From contig JAJQGQ010000199.1 of the NCBI GenBank assembly GCA_021200395.1, forward strand, positions 1-8,481: a stretch of DNA of 8,481 bases, given 5' to 3'. A model generated the notes under the pieces. The model was not told where the DNA came from. It saw only the letters and a list, made by a program, of their open reading frames with translations, and ran no database searches. This document shows, piece by piece, positions 1-6,905 of this stretch. The position numbers and the translations under genes are program-made. Numbering within the stretch: the stretch's first letter is position 1; each line of letters starts with the position of its first letter. The DNA comes from Erysipelotrichaceae bacterium (lineage in GTDB: Bacteria; Bacillota_I; Bacilli_A; Erysipelotrichales; Coprobacillaceae).

Positions 1-1
1 C

Positions 2-43
2 CCCATAAATTTTGAGTGCCTATCGATTTCCCAAGTTATTTGA
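2..43 (+). pseudogene. Possible 3' tail of an IS3-family transposase (orfB-like), cut by window edge
   Basis: An open frame enters from the left edge and ends at a TGA at 41-43, giving the tail PINFECLSISQVI. The 'PINFE' string resembles the '(S/T)PxxFE' motif near the C-terminus of many IS3-family OrfB integrases. Only 13 codons are visible, so this is a resemblance and not an identification. It could be the end of any gene, or non-coding. The terminator just downstream (58-86) fits a gene ending here on the plus strand. Confidence 0.2.
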
Positions 44-57
44 GAACATCTAAAATA

Positions 58-86
58 CGAGGAATCATGATGATTCCTCGCTTTTA
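58..86 (+). terminator. Rho-independent terminator upstream of the MerR-methyltransferase gene
   Basis: A perfect 10-bp stem (CGAGGAATCA, 58-67, with TGATTCCTCG, 71-80) has a 3-nt TGA loop and is followed by CTTTTATT. It would end transcription coming from the left and separate the next gene from upstream DNA. The T tract is short, and a weaker AT tract lies on the other side, so it may act in both directions. Confidence 0.75.
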
Positions 87-99
87 TTATGAATACTCA

Positions 100-128
100 T
101 TGCTTAAACTATTAAAAAATGTCATAAT
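100..128 (+). promoter_or_regulatory. Candidate promoter of the MerR-methyltransferase gene
   Basis: TTGCTT (100-105) and CATAAT (123-128) are separated by 17 bp. The -10 box matches consensus at five of six positions and the -35 box at only three. Transcription would start around 135, leaving almost no leader before the ATG at 144, so the real promoter may differ. No copy of the inverted repeat found upstream of rmlA is seen here. Confidence 0.3.
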
Positions 129-143
129 AATTGTGGTGATAAC

Positions 144-1307
144 ATGAAATATTATAAAACAGGAGAATTTGCCAAAATGGCGAATTTATCGATTCGTACA
201 ATAAGATATTATGATCAAATAGGGTTATTAAAACCCTCAAAGATTGCTGATAATGGGTATCGTTTATATACGGATAAAGATTTTATAAAACTACAAAAAA
301 TATTATCTTTAAAATCTTTGGGGTTTTCTTTAAATGACATTTTTGCACAAATTATCAATGATAATACTTTATCTTTACAGGAATCACTTGATTTACAAAA
401 ACAAATGATTGATAAGAAAATAGAAAATCTACAAAATATTAAACAATCCTTAGAAAAAACGAAAGAATATATTAGTGATAATGAAAATATAGATTGGAAA
501 GAAGTATGGGATCGTATTAATTTTGATTCTATGGAAAAAGAACTCGTAGAACAATATAAGAATGCGAATAATATTAATGTACGTATTCATTTACATGAAA
601 AGTATTCACAAAATCCTATACAATGGTTTGTATGGCTATTTGCTCAGTATGATTTAAAACCTGGGATGAAAATATTAGAGATTGGTTGTGGCAATGGGAA
701 GCTATGGACATTGAATCAAGATCATCTAGATGATTTAGAAATTATTTTATCAGATGTTTCTTTAGGTATGCTCAATGATGCTTTTAAAAATTTATCTCAT
801 ATATCCAATATTACTTATCAATGTTTTGACGGGCAACAGATACCTTTTAGTGATGAGACATTTGATATAGTCATTGCAAATCATGTTTTATTTTATGTGG
901 CTGATTTATCATTAGCTTTAAAGGAAATCAAAAGAGTATTAAAACCTAATGGGAAATTATATGCTAGTACATATGGTATGAAACATATGAAAGAAATAAC
1001 AGAATTAGTTAAAGAATATGATCCTAAGATAACTTTATCAAATGTTTCATTATATGATATTTTTGGTTTAGAAAATGGTTATGATATATTAAAGCTTTAT
1101 TTTCATCAAATTGATATGAGACATCATGATGATTATTTATTAGTCGATAATGCAAATGATATTATTCAATATATATTATCATGCCATGGTAATCAAAGTG
1201 AATATATTTTAAAAGATTATCCTAGATTTGAAAAATATGTCCTTAGAAAGATGAAAAAACCAATGTATATTACGAAAGATGCAGGGGTATTTATTTGTGA
1301 AAAATAG
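144..1307 (+). CDS. MerR-family DNA-binding domain fused to a class I SAM-dependent methyltransferase
   Basis: A 387-residue two-domain protein. Residues 1-70 are a MerR winged helix-turn-helix: YKTGEFAKMANLSIRTIRYY, then DQIGLLKPS, NGYRLYTDKD and LKSLGFSLNDI. Residues 77-110 form a charged heptad-like helix, expected to be the MerR dimerisation coiled coil. From about 145 a Rossmann methyltransferase follows, with motif I LEIGCGNGK (178-186), an acidic residue after the second strand (LSDVS, D204), the FDIVIANHVLFYV strand (240-252) and LKPNG (266-270). The methyltransferase therefore occupies the place where MerR proteins normally carry the effector-binding domain. Fusions of this kind occur in Firmicutes, but the methyl acceptor is unknown to me. 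The ATG at 144 is chosen because the MerR domain begins exactly there; GGTGAT at 135-140 is a modest ribosome-binding site. The gene ends 57 bp before rmlA, where a MerR-like operator lies, so it may regulate that operon. Domain calls are firm; substrate and target are inference. Confidence 0.9.
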   Translation: MKYYKTGEFAKMANLSIRTIRYYDQIGLLKPSKIADNGYRLYTDKDFIKLQKILSLKSLGFSLNDIFAQIINDNTLSLQESLDLQKQMIDKKIENLQNIKQSLEKTKEYISDNENIDWKEVWDRINFDSMEKELVEQYKNANNINVRIHLHEKYSQNPIQWFVWLFAQYDLKPGMKILEIGCGNGKLWTLNQDHLDDLEIILSDVSLGMLNDAFKNLSHISNITYQCFDGQQIPFSDETFDIVIANHVLFYVADLSLALKEIKRVLKPNGKLYASTYGMKHMKEITELVKEYDPKITLSNVSLYDIFGLENGYDILKLYFHQIDMRHHDDYLLVDNANDIIQYILSCHGNQSEYILKDYPRFEKYVLRKMKKPMYITKDAGVFICEK

Positions 1308-1310
1308 TTG

Positions 1311-1341
1311 TTGACCATGACGTTACGTCATGGTTTATATT
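1311..1341 (+). promoter_or_regulatory. Candidate MerR-type promoter/operator of the rml operon
   Basis: TTGACC (1311-1316; five of six to consensus) and TATATT (1336-1341; five of six) are 19 bp apart. That is too long for ordinary sigma-70 promoters but typical of promoters activated by MerR-family proteins, which untwist the spacer. Between them sits a perfect inverted repeat with arms ACCATGACGT (1314-1323) and ACGTCATGGT (1325-1334) around one central T, overlapping the end of the -35 box as MerR operators do. The start point would be near 1348, just before the AAGGAGG. The obvious regulator is the MerR fusion encoded immediately upstream. Alternatively, the repeat may fold in RNA as that gene's terminator (9-bp stem, TTA loop, tail TTATATTTTA), although the tail lacks a continuous U run. 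Confidence 0.6.
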
Positions 1342-1351
1342 TTACTTGTTT

Positions 1352-1358
1352 AAGGAGG
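1352..1358 (+). promoter_or_regulatory. Ribosome-binding site that fixes the rmlA start
   Basis: A full-consensus AAGGAGG lies 6 bp before the ATG at 1365. It shows that translation starts there and not at the in-frame ATG at 1308, whose 19-codon extension would run through the promoter/operator palindrome. Confidence 0.9.
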
Positions 1359-1364
1359 ATTCAT

Positions 1365-2243
1365 ATGAAAGGCATTATTTTAGCAGGAGGTAGTGGAACA
1401 AGATTATATCCACTTACACAAGTCACAAGTAAGCAATTATTACCTATTTATGATAAACCTATGATTTATTATCCATTAAGTATCTTAATGAATGCAGGAA
1501 TCAAGGATATTTTAATTATATCAACACCTGAAGATACACCTCGTTTTCAGGAATTATTAAAAGATGGTCATCAATTTGGTATTCACTTATCATATAAAGT
1601 ACAACCATCACCTGATGGTTTAGCACAAGCCTTTATTTTAGGTGAAGAATTTATTGATGGTGATAGCTGTGCCATGATTTTAGGAGATAATATATTCCAT
1701 GGACATGGTCTTACAAAACGTTTGAAAGAAGCAGCTAATAAGAAATGGGGAGCTACTGTTTTTGGTTATTATGTTGATGATCCAGAGAGATTTGGTGTTG
1801 TTGAATTTGATAGTGATGGAAAAGCTATATCCATTGAAGAAAAACCAACTGAGCCAAAATCTAATTATGCTGTTACTGGTTTATATTTTTATGATGAAAA
1901 TGTGGTTAAATATGCGAAGAGTATTAAACCAAGTGCTAGAGGAGAATATGAGATTACAGATTTAAATCGTATTTATTTAGAAAAAGGTAATCTAGAAGTG
2001 ACATTATTAGGTCAAGGTTTTACCTGGTTGGATACAGGGACTCATGAATCATTAGTTGATGCGACAAATTTTGTGAAAACAATTGAAACACATTCTCATA
2101 GAAAAGTAGCATGTTTAGAGGAAATAGCTTATTTGAATCATTGGATTACTCAAGATGATTTAATAAAAGCCATTGAGTTATATAGTAAGAATCAATATGG
2201 TAAATATTTAAAAGATGTTTTAGAAGGGAAGTATATTGATTAA
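1365..2243 (+). CDS. rmlA: Glucose-1-phosphate thymidylyltransferase (RmlA)
   Basis: Cytoplasmic enzyme joining dTTP and glucose-1-phosphate to give dTDP-glucose and pyrophosphate, the first and usually feedback-controlled step to dTDP-L-rhamnose. The 292 residues match the usual family length. Visible motifs are the nucleotide loop GGSGTRLYP (8-16), SKQLLPIYDKPMIYYP (22-37) with the conserved lysine, LGDNIFHG (106-113) with the metal-binding Asp108, GVVEF (144-148), IEEKP (157-161), RGEYEITDLN (192-201) and WLDTGTHESL (221-230). The start at 1365 begins the family-typical MKGIILAGG and follows a consensus ribosome-binding site. It is the first gene of an rmlA-C-B-D operon; its TAA shares one base with the rmlC ATG (TAATG), implying coupled translation. 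Other sugar-1-phosphate nucleotidylyltransferases are similar, but the three neighbours settle the assignment. Confidence 0.97.
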   Translation: MKGIILAGGSGTRLYPLTQVTSKQLLPIYDKPMIYYPLSILMNAGIKDILIISTPEDTPRFQELLKDGHQFGIHLSYKVQPSPDGLAQAFILGEEFIDGDSCAMILGDNIFHGHGLTKRLKEAANKKWGATVFGYYVDDPERFGVVEFDSDGKAISIEEKPTEPKSNYAVTGLYFYDENVVKYAKSIKPSARGEYEITDLNRIYLEKGNLEVTLLGQGFTWLDTGTHESLVDATNFVKTIETHSHRKVACLEEIAYLNHWITQDDLIKAIELYSKNQYGKYLKDVLEGKYID

Positions 2244-2818
2244 TGAAAGCAATAGAAACAAAAATTCCTGGGGTTTTGATTATTGAAACGGATGTTTTTG
2301 GTGATCATCGAGGATATTTTAGTGAAACATATAATAAACCTAAATATGAAAAATTAGGAATCACATGTGAATTTGTTCAAGATAATATGTCTTTTAGTGC
2401 TCAAAAAGGAACATTAAGAGGCCTTCATTGGCAAAATCCACCTTATGCACAAGCTAAACTTGTATCATGTAGTAAAGGTAAAGTTATTGATGTTGCAGTT
2501 GATATTAGAAAAGGAAGTCCTACTTATGGACAATGGGTATCAGTGGAAATAAGTGCTGATAATCATCGCCAATTTTATATTCCTCAAGGTTTTGCTCATG
2601 GGTTTTTAACTTTAACAGATGATGTTGAGTTTAGATATAAAGTGGATAATGTTTATCATAAGGATTCTGAAGGTTGTATGCGTTATGATGATCCAACAGT
2701 GAATGTTGATTGGGGAAGCTTATTGAATGGGATTGAGCCTGTTTTAAGTGAAAAAGATCAAGTTGGACCGACTTTAGAAGAGGCGAATAATCAATTTGTT
2801 TATGGAGGTTTGAAATGA
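2243..2818 (+). CDS. rmlC: dTDP-4-dehydrorhamnose 3,5-epimerase (RmlC)
   Basis: Cytoplasmic cupin enzyme that epimerises C3 and C5 of dTDP-4-keto-6-deoxyglucose, giving the L-lyxo keto sugar reduced by RmlD. The 191 residues span a whole RmlC. The signature GTLRGLHWQ (56-64) carries the catalytic His62; Lys72 in QAKLVSCSKGKVIDVAVDIR (70-89), Tyr132 in FRYKVDN and Asp172 in LSEKDQ sit where the family places its active-site residues. FYIPQGFAHGFLTL (111-124) is also typical. The start overlaps the rmlA stop by one base, and the gene ends in a 4-bp ATGA overlap with rmlB, so all three are probably translated from one mRNA. The order A-C-B-D is one of the common rml arrangements. Confidence 0.96.
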   Translation: MKAIETKIPGVLIIETDVFGDHRGYFSETYNKPKYEKLGITCEFVQDNMSFSAQKGTLRGLHWQNPPYAQAKLVSCSKGKVIDVAVDIRKGSPTYGQWVSVEISADNHRQFYIPQGFAHGFLTLTDDVEFRYKVDNVYHKDSEGCMRYDDPTVNVDWGSLLNGIEPVLSEKDQVGPTLEEANNQFVYGGLK

Positions 2819-3849
2819 AAATATTAGTGACAGGTGGAGCTGGTTTTATTGGTGGAAATTTTGTCCATTATATGGTTAATAAGTATCCTGATGATATGAT
2901 TGTGAATTTGGATTTATTAACATATGCTGGTAATTTAGAGACATGTAAACCAGTAGAAGGGAAACCAAATTATAAATTTATTAAAGGCGATATTGCTGAT
3001 AGGGCGTTTATCTTTGATTTGTTTAAAAAAGAAAAGTTTGATATTGTGATTAATTTTGCAGCAGAAAGTCATGTTGATAGAAGTATTGAAGATCCTGAAA
3101 GTTTTGTCAGAACAAATGTGATGGGGACGACAACACTACTTGATGCATGTAACGAATATGGCATCAAAAGATATCATCAAGTATCTACGGATGAAGTTTA
3201 TGGAGATTTACCATTAGATAGACCAGATTTATTCTTTACTGAAGAAACACCACTTCATACATCTAGTCCTTATAGTTCTTCTAAAGCATCAGCTGATTTA
3301 TTTGTTTTAGCTTATCACCGTACTTATGGATTACCTGTAACCATTAGTCGTTGTAGTAATAACTATGGACCATATCATTTTCCTGAAAAATTAATTCCAT
3401 TAATGATTTCAAGAGCTTTAGCTGATGAATCATTACCTGTATATGGTGATGGGGCCAATGTAAGAGATTGGCTTCATGTTTATGATCATTGTGTTGCTAT
3501 TGATTTAATTGTAAGAAATGGTCGAGTAGGGGAAGTTTATAATGTTGGTGGACATAATGAAAGAACAAATCTAGAGGTTGTGAAAACTATTTTAAAAGCT
3601 TTAAATAAACCAGAAAGCTTGATTCAGTTTGTCACTGATAGAAAAGGACATGATAGAAGATATGCTATTGATCCTACAAAATTAGAAACCGAATTAGGAT
3701 GGCAACCAAAATATAATTTTGATACTGGTATACAACAAACGATTGAATGGTATTTGAATAATAAAGAATGGTGGCAAAATATCTTATCAGGTGAATATCA
3801 AAATTATTTCCAAAAAATGTATGTTGATAAAGGAAGAGTGAATCAATGA
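2815..3849 (+). CDS. rmlB: dTDP-glucose 4,6-dehydratase (RmlB)
   Basis: NAD-dependent extended short-chain dehydrogenase/reductase that converts dTDP-glucose to dTDP-4-keto-6-deoxyglucose, the second step of the pathway. The 344 residues are full length. The NAD-binding loop TGGAGFIGG is at 6-14, NFAAESHVDRSI at 80-91, the catalytic triplet Thr125-Asp126-Glu127 in STDEVYGDL, and the YxxxK pair Tyr153/Lys157 in SPYSSSKASADL. SRCSNNYGPYHFPEKLIPL (178-196) and GDGANVRDWLHVYDHC (211-226) are substrate-binding signatures typical of RmlB rather than of UDP-glucose epimerases. A GGAGG at 2804-2808 inside the end of rmlC serves the ATG at 2815, which overlaps the rmlC stop. The 3' end overlaps rmlD by 4 bp in the same ATGA manner. 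Confidence 0.97.
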   Translation: MKILVTGGAGFIGGNFVHYMVNKYPDDMIVNLDLLTYAGNLETCKPVEGKPNYKFIKGDIADRAFIFDLFKKEKFDIVINFAAESHVDRSIEDPESFVRTNVMGTTTLLDACNEYGIKRYHQVSTDEVYGDLPLDRPDLFFTEETPLHTSSPYSSSKASADLFVLAYHRTYGLPVTISRCSNNYGPYHFPEKLIPLMISRALADESLPVYGDGANVRDWLHVYDHCVAIDLIVRNGRVGEVYNVGGHNERTNLEVVKTILKALNKPESLIQFVTDRKGHDRRYAIDPTKLETELGWQPKYNFDTGIQQTIEWYLNNKEWWQNILSGEYQNYFQKMYVDKGRVNQ

Positions 3850-4688
3850 GAGTATTAGTAACTGGTGTCAAAGGACAATTAGGTCATGATATTGTTGCAG
3901 CATTAGAAGAAAAAAACATTGATGCTATAGGTGTCGATATTGATGAAATGGATATTACTGATGAATTATCTGTCAATACATGTATTACATCATCAGATGT
4001 TGATGCTATTATTCATTGTGCAGCCTGGACAGCAGTAGACAAGGCTGAGGATGAAATAGATAAATGTCGTCAAGTGAATAAAGATGGTACAGCCAATATT
4101 GTAAAAGTTTGTCAAAAGCTCGATTTACCACTTATGTATTTTTCTACTGATTATATTTTTAATGGTCAAGGAGAGACACCTTGGGATGAATATGGTCAAG
4201 CTGAGCCTTTAAACACTTATGGTTTAACAAAATATGAAGGGGAACTAGAAGTCCAGAAATTACAAAAATACTTTATTATTCGTATTTCCTGGGTATTTGG
4301 TGTTAATGGTAAAAACTTTGTGAAAACAATGCTTCGCTTAGGAAAAGAAAGAGGAGAAGTCAATGTTGTTGATGATCAAATTGGTTCTCCTACTTATACT
4401 TATGATTTAGCAAGACTTTGTGTGGATATGATTCAAACTGAAGAATATGGTATTTATCATGCTACTAATGAAGGTTATTGTTCATGGTATGAATTCACCA
4501 AAGAAATCTATCGCATTGCAGGTATCAATGCTCAAGTGAATCCTGTATCATCTGATCAATTTCCTGCAAAAGCCAAACGTCCTTCTAATTCACGTATGAA
4601 TAAAACACAATTGGATAAACATGGTTTTAAACGTTTACCTTCATGGCAAGATGCTTTGCAACGTTATATTCCATTAATTAACGATTAA
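3846..4688 (+). CDS. rmlD: dTDP-4-dehydrorhamnose reductase (RmlD)
   Basis: NAD(P)H-dependent short-chain reductase making dTDP-L-rhamnose, the last step. At 280 residues it is normal length. Seen are the nucleotide-binding GVKGQLGHD (7-15), the MDITDE acidic patch (35-40), HCAAWTAVDKAE (57-68), catalytic STDYIFNG (100-107), the YxxxK pair Tyr125/Lys129 in NTYGLTKYEGE, RISWVFG (146-152), and KRPSNSRM (244-251) near the C-terminus. AAAGGAAG at 3829-3836 is the ribosome-binding site, and the start overlaps the rmlB stop (ATGA). It is the last gene of the operon and a strong terminator begins at its stop codon. No rhamnosyltransferase follows, so the dTDP-rhamnose must be used by enzymes encoded elsewhere. 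Confidence 0.96.
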   Translation: MRVLVTGVKGQLGHDIVAALEEKNIDAIGVDIDEMDITDELSVNTCITSSDVDAIIHCAAWTAVDKAEDEIDKCRQVNKDGTANIVKVCQKLDLPLMYFSTDYIFNGQGETPWDEYGQAEPLNTYGLTKYEGELEVQKLQKYFIIRISWVFGVNGKNFVKTMLRLGKERGEVNVVDDQIGSPTYTYDLARLCVDMIQTEEYGIYHATNEGYCSWYEFTKEIYRIAGINAQVNPVSSDQFPAKAKRPSNSRMNKTQLDKHGFKRLPSWQDALQRYIPLIND

Positions 4689-4721
4689 GATGTGTTATGA
4701 CACATCTTTTTTTATTTTTTA
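4687..4721 (+). terminator. Rho-independent terminator of the rml operon
   Basis: A 9-bp stem (AAGATGTGT, 4687-4695, with ACACATCTT, 4700-4708) has a TATG loop, followed by a T-rich run TTTTTTATTTTTT. It starts within the rmlD stop codon. Confidence 0.9.
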
Positions 4722-4846
4722 AAAATTCCAAATAAGTATATAGAAATTTTTAAAAAATGACATAAAGTTAGAAATTACATGATAATTATTTTGAAAAATC
4801 CAAAATGCTATATAACTTATTTATGTGAAGATAAATCTGTGCAAAA
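4722..4846. other. AT-rich spacer between convergent rmlD and glmS
   Basis: About 125 bp between the two facing terminators. It holds short imperfect AT-rich repeats, but I see no gene, promoter pair or structured RNA that stands out from base composition. Confidence 0.5.
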
Positions 4847-4869
4847 GAAAAAGGAATTGACATTCCTTT
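4843..4869 (-). terminator. Rho-independent terminator of glmS
   Basis: On the minus strand, AAAGGAAT (4869-4862) pairs with ATTCCTTT (4857-4850) around a GTCA loop, and the transcript continues TTCTTTT. The stem overlaps the glmS stop codon (4868-4870). Confidence 0.8.
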
Positions 4870-6670
4870 ATTCTACCGTAACAGATTTTGCTAGATTTCT
4901 TGGCTTATCAACATCACAACCTTTTATACAAGCTGTATAGTAAGCTAATAACTGTAATGGAATAGCTACTAATATAGATTGTAAAGTAGGGGATACTTTA
5001 GGTAAGTAGTAAGTATTTTCTACATTCTTAACTTCTTGATCTGCTGTTGTGAGTAAGATAACACGTGCTCCTCTAGCTATGGTTTCTTGAATATTGCTGA
5101 TGGTTTTAGCGGCAATGTGAGGTTGCGTTGCTACAGCAATTACTACAGAACCTGGTTCGATTAAGGCAATTGGACCATGTTTTAATTCACCTGCGACATA
5201 AGCATCAGCATGTACATAGGAAACTTCTTTAAGTTTCAATGCACCTTCTAAAACACTTGCATAATCCAAGCTACGTCCTATAAAATACGTATCATGTAGA
5301 TTTTCTAACATCTTTGCCCAAGAAGCAAAGATATCATGATCGTCTAATAATTGACTGACATAATCAGGAATTTTATCTAATTCATGAATAACTTGTAAAT
5401 CAACATCAATATTTAATTTCTGTGCAATATAATAAGCTAATAAAATTAATAATACCAATTGTGTTGTATAAGCTTTTGTTGAAGCAACAGCTATTTCAGG
5501 CCCAGCACATGTATATAAAACATAGTGGGCATCTCTAGAAATCGTACTGCCTAACACATTGGCAATGGCGATCGTGGTTGCTCCTTTGGCTTTGGCCAAA
5601 CGTAAAGCAGCTAAAGTATCAGCTGTTTCACCTGATTGAGAAACAAATATCGCTAATGTTTTTTCGTCAACTATCGGATCATTATATCTAAATTCACTAG
5701 CTACTGTGGCAATCACAGGGAGCTTAGTGACTCTTTCTAAAACTTGTGAACCACATAAAGATGCATGATAAGCTGTTCCACAAGCAACATAATAAACCTT
5801 ATTAAATAAGCTAAAATCAATATCTTTGAGTTCATCTAAAATAATTGTATCATCAACAATTCGACCTCTTAATGTTTCATTAATGACATGTGGTTGTTCA
5901 TAGATTTCTTTTAACATAAAATGTTCATAACCATCTTTTTTGGCTGCTTCAATATCATATGGTATGATTTGAATATCTTTTTCTATAGATTTTCCATCAT
6001 GTGTATAAAAATGAATATTATCTTTTTCTAAAACAGCCATTTCATAATCATTAAGAAAATAGACCTCTTTTGTATATTCTAATAAAGCTGGAATATCACT
6101 TGCTGCAACATAAGCATTGTTTACCTTGCCGATAACTAAAGGACTATCCTTTCGTGCAACAATAATCTTATCTGGCTCATATGTTGATACAATACATAAA
6201 GCATAACTACCTTCAATACGACTTAATACTTTCTTCGTGGCTGTAAATAAATCACCATCATAATAGTAATCTAGTAACATGACAACGACTTCACTATCTG
6301 TTTCAGAATGAAAATGATAACCCTTTTCGATAAGTTCTTCCTTTAATTCACGATAATTTTCAATAATGCCATTGTGTACTAAAGAAATAGTTTCATCATC
6401 ATTACTATGAGGATGAGAATTCAAATTCGAAGGAACACCATGTGTTGCCCAACGCGTATGACCAATACCAATATGTCCTTTCAAAGTATAGTCACTCAAC
6501 TTTTCTTCAAGATTCTTGAGTCTACCTCGACATTTGACTGTCACTAAGCCATCGTCTTCAAGTAGGGTAACACCAGCACTATCATATCCACGATACTCTA
6601 GCTTATTCAATCCTTGAAGTAAAAAAGGCAACGCTAAATCATTACCACAATATGCTGTAATTCCACACAT
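4868..6670 (-). CDS. glmS: Glutamine--fructose-6-phosphate aminotransferase (isomerizing), GlmS
   Basis: Makes glucosamine-6-phosphate from fructose-6-phosphate and glutamine, the entry step to UDP-GlcNAc, peptidoglycan and teichoic acids. The 600-residue protein starts MCGITAYCG, and Cys2 becomes the N-terminal nucleophile once Met is removed. This fixes the start at 6670: the in-frame ATG at 6685 would bury the cysteine and overlaps the GGAGG (6683-6679). Glutaminase-domain motifs are YRGYDSAG (26-33), HTRWATHG (71-78), HNGIIEN (99-105) and SETDSE (122-127). Two sugar-isomerase domains follow, with ACGTAYHAS (296-304), SQSGETADT (344-352), ASTKAYT (396-402), GELKHGP (494-500) and the C-terminal DKPRNLAKSVTVE (588-600). 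It is monocistronic between its own leader and terminator. The leader carries a glmS ribozyme, so expression is expected to fall when the product accumulates. Confidence 0.98.
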   Translation of the reverse strand: MCGITAYCGNDLALPFLLQGLNKLEYRGYDSAGVTLLEDDGLVTVKCRGRLKNLEEKLSDYTLKGHIGIGHTRWATHGVPSNLNSHPHSNDDETISLVHNGIIENYRELKEELIEKGYHFHSETDSEVVVMLLDYYYDGDLFTATKKVLSRIEGSYALCIVSTYEPDKIIVARKDSPLVIGKVNNAYVAASDIPALLEYTKEVYFLNDYEMAVLEKDNIHFYTHDGKSIEKDIQIIPYDIEAAKKDGYEHFMLKEIYEQPHVINETLRGRIVDDTIILDELKDIDFSLFNKVYYVACGTAYHASLCGSQVLERVTKLPVIATVASEFRYNDPIVDEKTLAIFVSQSGETADTLAALRLAKAKGATTIAIANVLGSTISRDAHYVLYTCAGPEIAVASTKAYTTQLVLLILLAYYIAQKLNIDVDLQVIHELDKIPDYVSQLLDDHDIFASWAKMLENLHDTYFIGRSLDYASVLEGALKLKEVSYVHADAYVAGELKHGPIALIEPGSVVIAVATQPHIAAKTISNIQETIARGARVILLTTADQEVKNVENTYYLPKVSPTLQSILVAIPLQLLAYYTACIKGCDVDKPRNLAKSVTVE

Positions 6671-6732
6671 AAAACATACCTCCATTATTCAATTGTATTT
6701 ATTATTGATGAAGTTATGCCTGATGATATTTG

Positions 6733-6850
6733 TTTAATAATCACTTATTAGTTTTGCTCATCGTTTAGGTAGCATCATACCTCCAGATCATCCGCCGAAT
6801 CTTTCGATAAATCTGGTCCTCGTCAACTCATAGAGTCCTGGCGCTTATTT
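6733..6850 (-). ncRNA. glmS ribozyme (glucosamine-6-phosphate-activated self-cleaving riboswitch)
   Basis: On the minus strand, read downward from 6850, the leader contains AAGCGCCAGGACT, then GTTGACGAGG, TTTATCGA, TTCGGCGGATGA and AAAACTAAT, in the order and spacing of the glmS ribozyme core known from Bacillus. Visible pairings are ACTC/GAGT (6836-6833 with 6829-6826), CCAGAT/ATCTGG (6816-6811 with 6788-6783), the P3-like hairpin AGGTA/TACCT (6782-6778 with 6771-6767) and TAATAA/TTATTA (6750-6745 with 6740-6735). Cleavage is expected between A6845 and G6844, just before GCGCC. In known members glucosamine-6-phosphate acts as cofactor, and the cleaved mRNA is degraded, giving product feedback on glmS. 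The exact 3' border is approximate. Confidence 0.95.
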
Positions 6851-6876
6851 CTTAATCCTTTATCAATAATGTCCTC

Positions 6877-6905
6877 ATTATACATTATCTATTATTATAA
6901 ATGTT
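6877..6905 (-). promoter_or_regulatory. Candidate glmS promoter
   Basis: A perfect TATAAT -10 box on the minus strand (6882-6877) would start RNA near 6870, about 25 nt before the ribozyme cleavage site, a sensible distance. A second TATAAT lies at 6899-6894. No good -35 box is found at 17 bp from either (AACATT for the first), so the choice is uncertain. Confidence 0.4.

Noticed and set aside
1308..1364. In-frame N-terminal extension of RmlA (19 residues, starting at the ATG at 1308)
   Set aside because: The consensus AAGGAGG at 1352-1358 and the family-typical MKGIILAGG start point to 1365. The extension reads through the promoter/operator palindrome and has no conserved sequence.
1762..1965. 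67-codon plus-strand open frame inside rmlA
   Set aside because: It lies in another frame of a well-conserved gene, and its Met/Leu-rich, low-complexity product looks like no known protein.
3674..3871. 65-codon minus-strand open frame across the rmlB/rmlD junction
   Set aside because: It is antisense to two conserved genes, has no ribosome-binding site that stands out, and resembles no family I know.
4722..4846. Imperfect inverted repeats in the rmlD/glmS spacer
   Set aside because: The arms are almost entirely A/T with mismatches, as expected by chance in DNA of this composition; no structured RNA or site is supported.
6671..6685. Five-residue extension of GlmS from the ATG at 6685
   Set aside because: GlmS needs its catalytic cysteine right after the initiator Met, which holds only for the start at 6670. 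The earlier ATG overlaps the ribosome-binding site.
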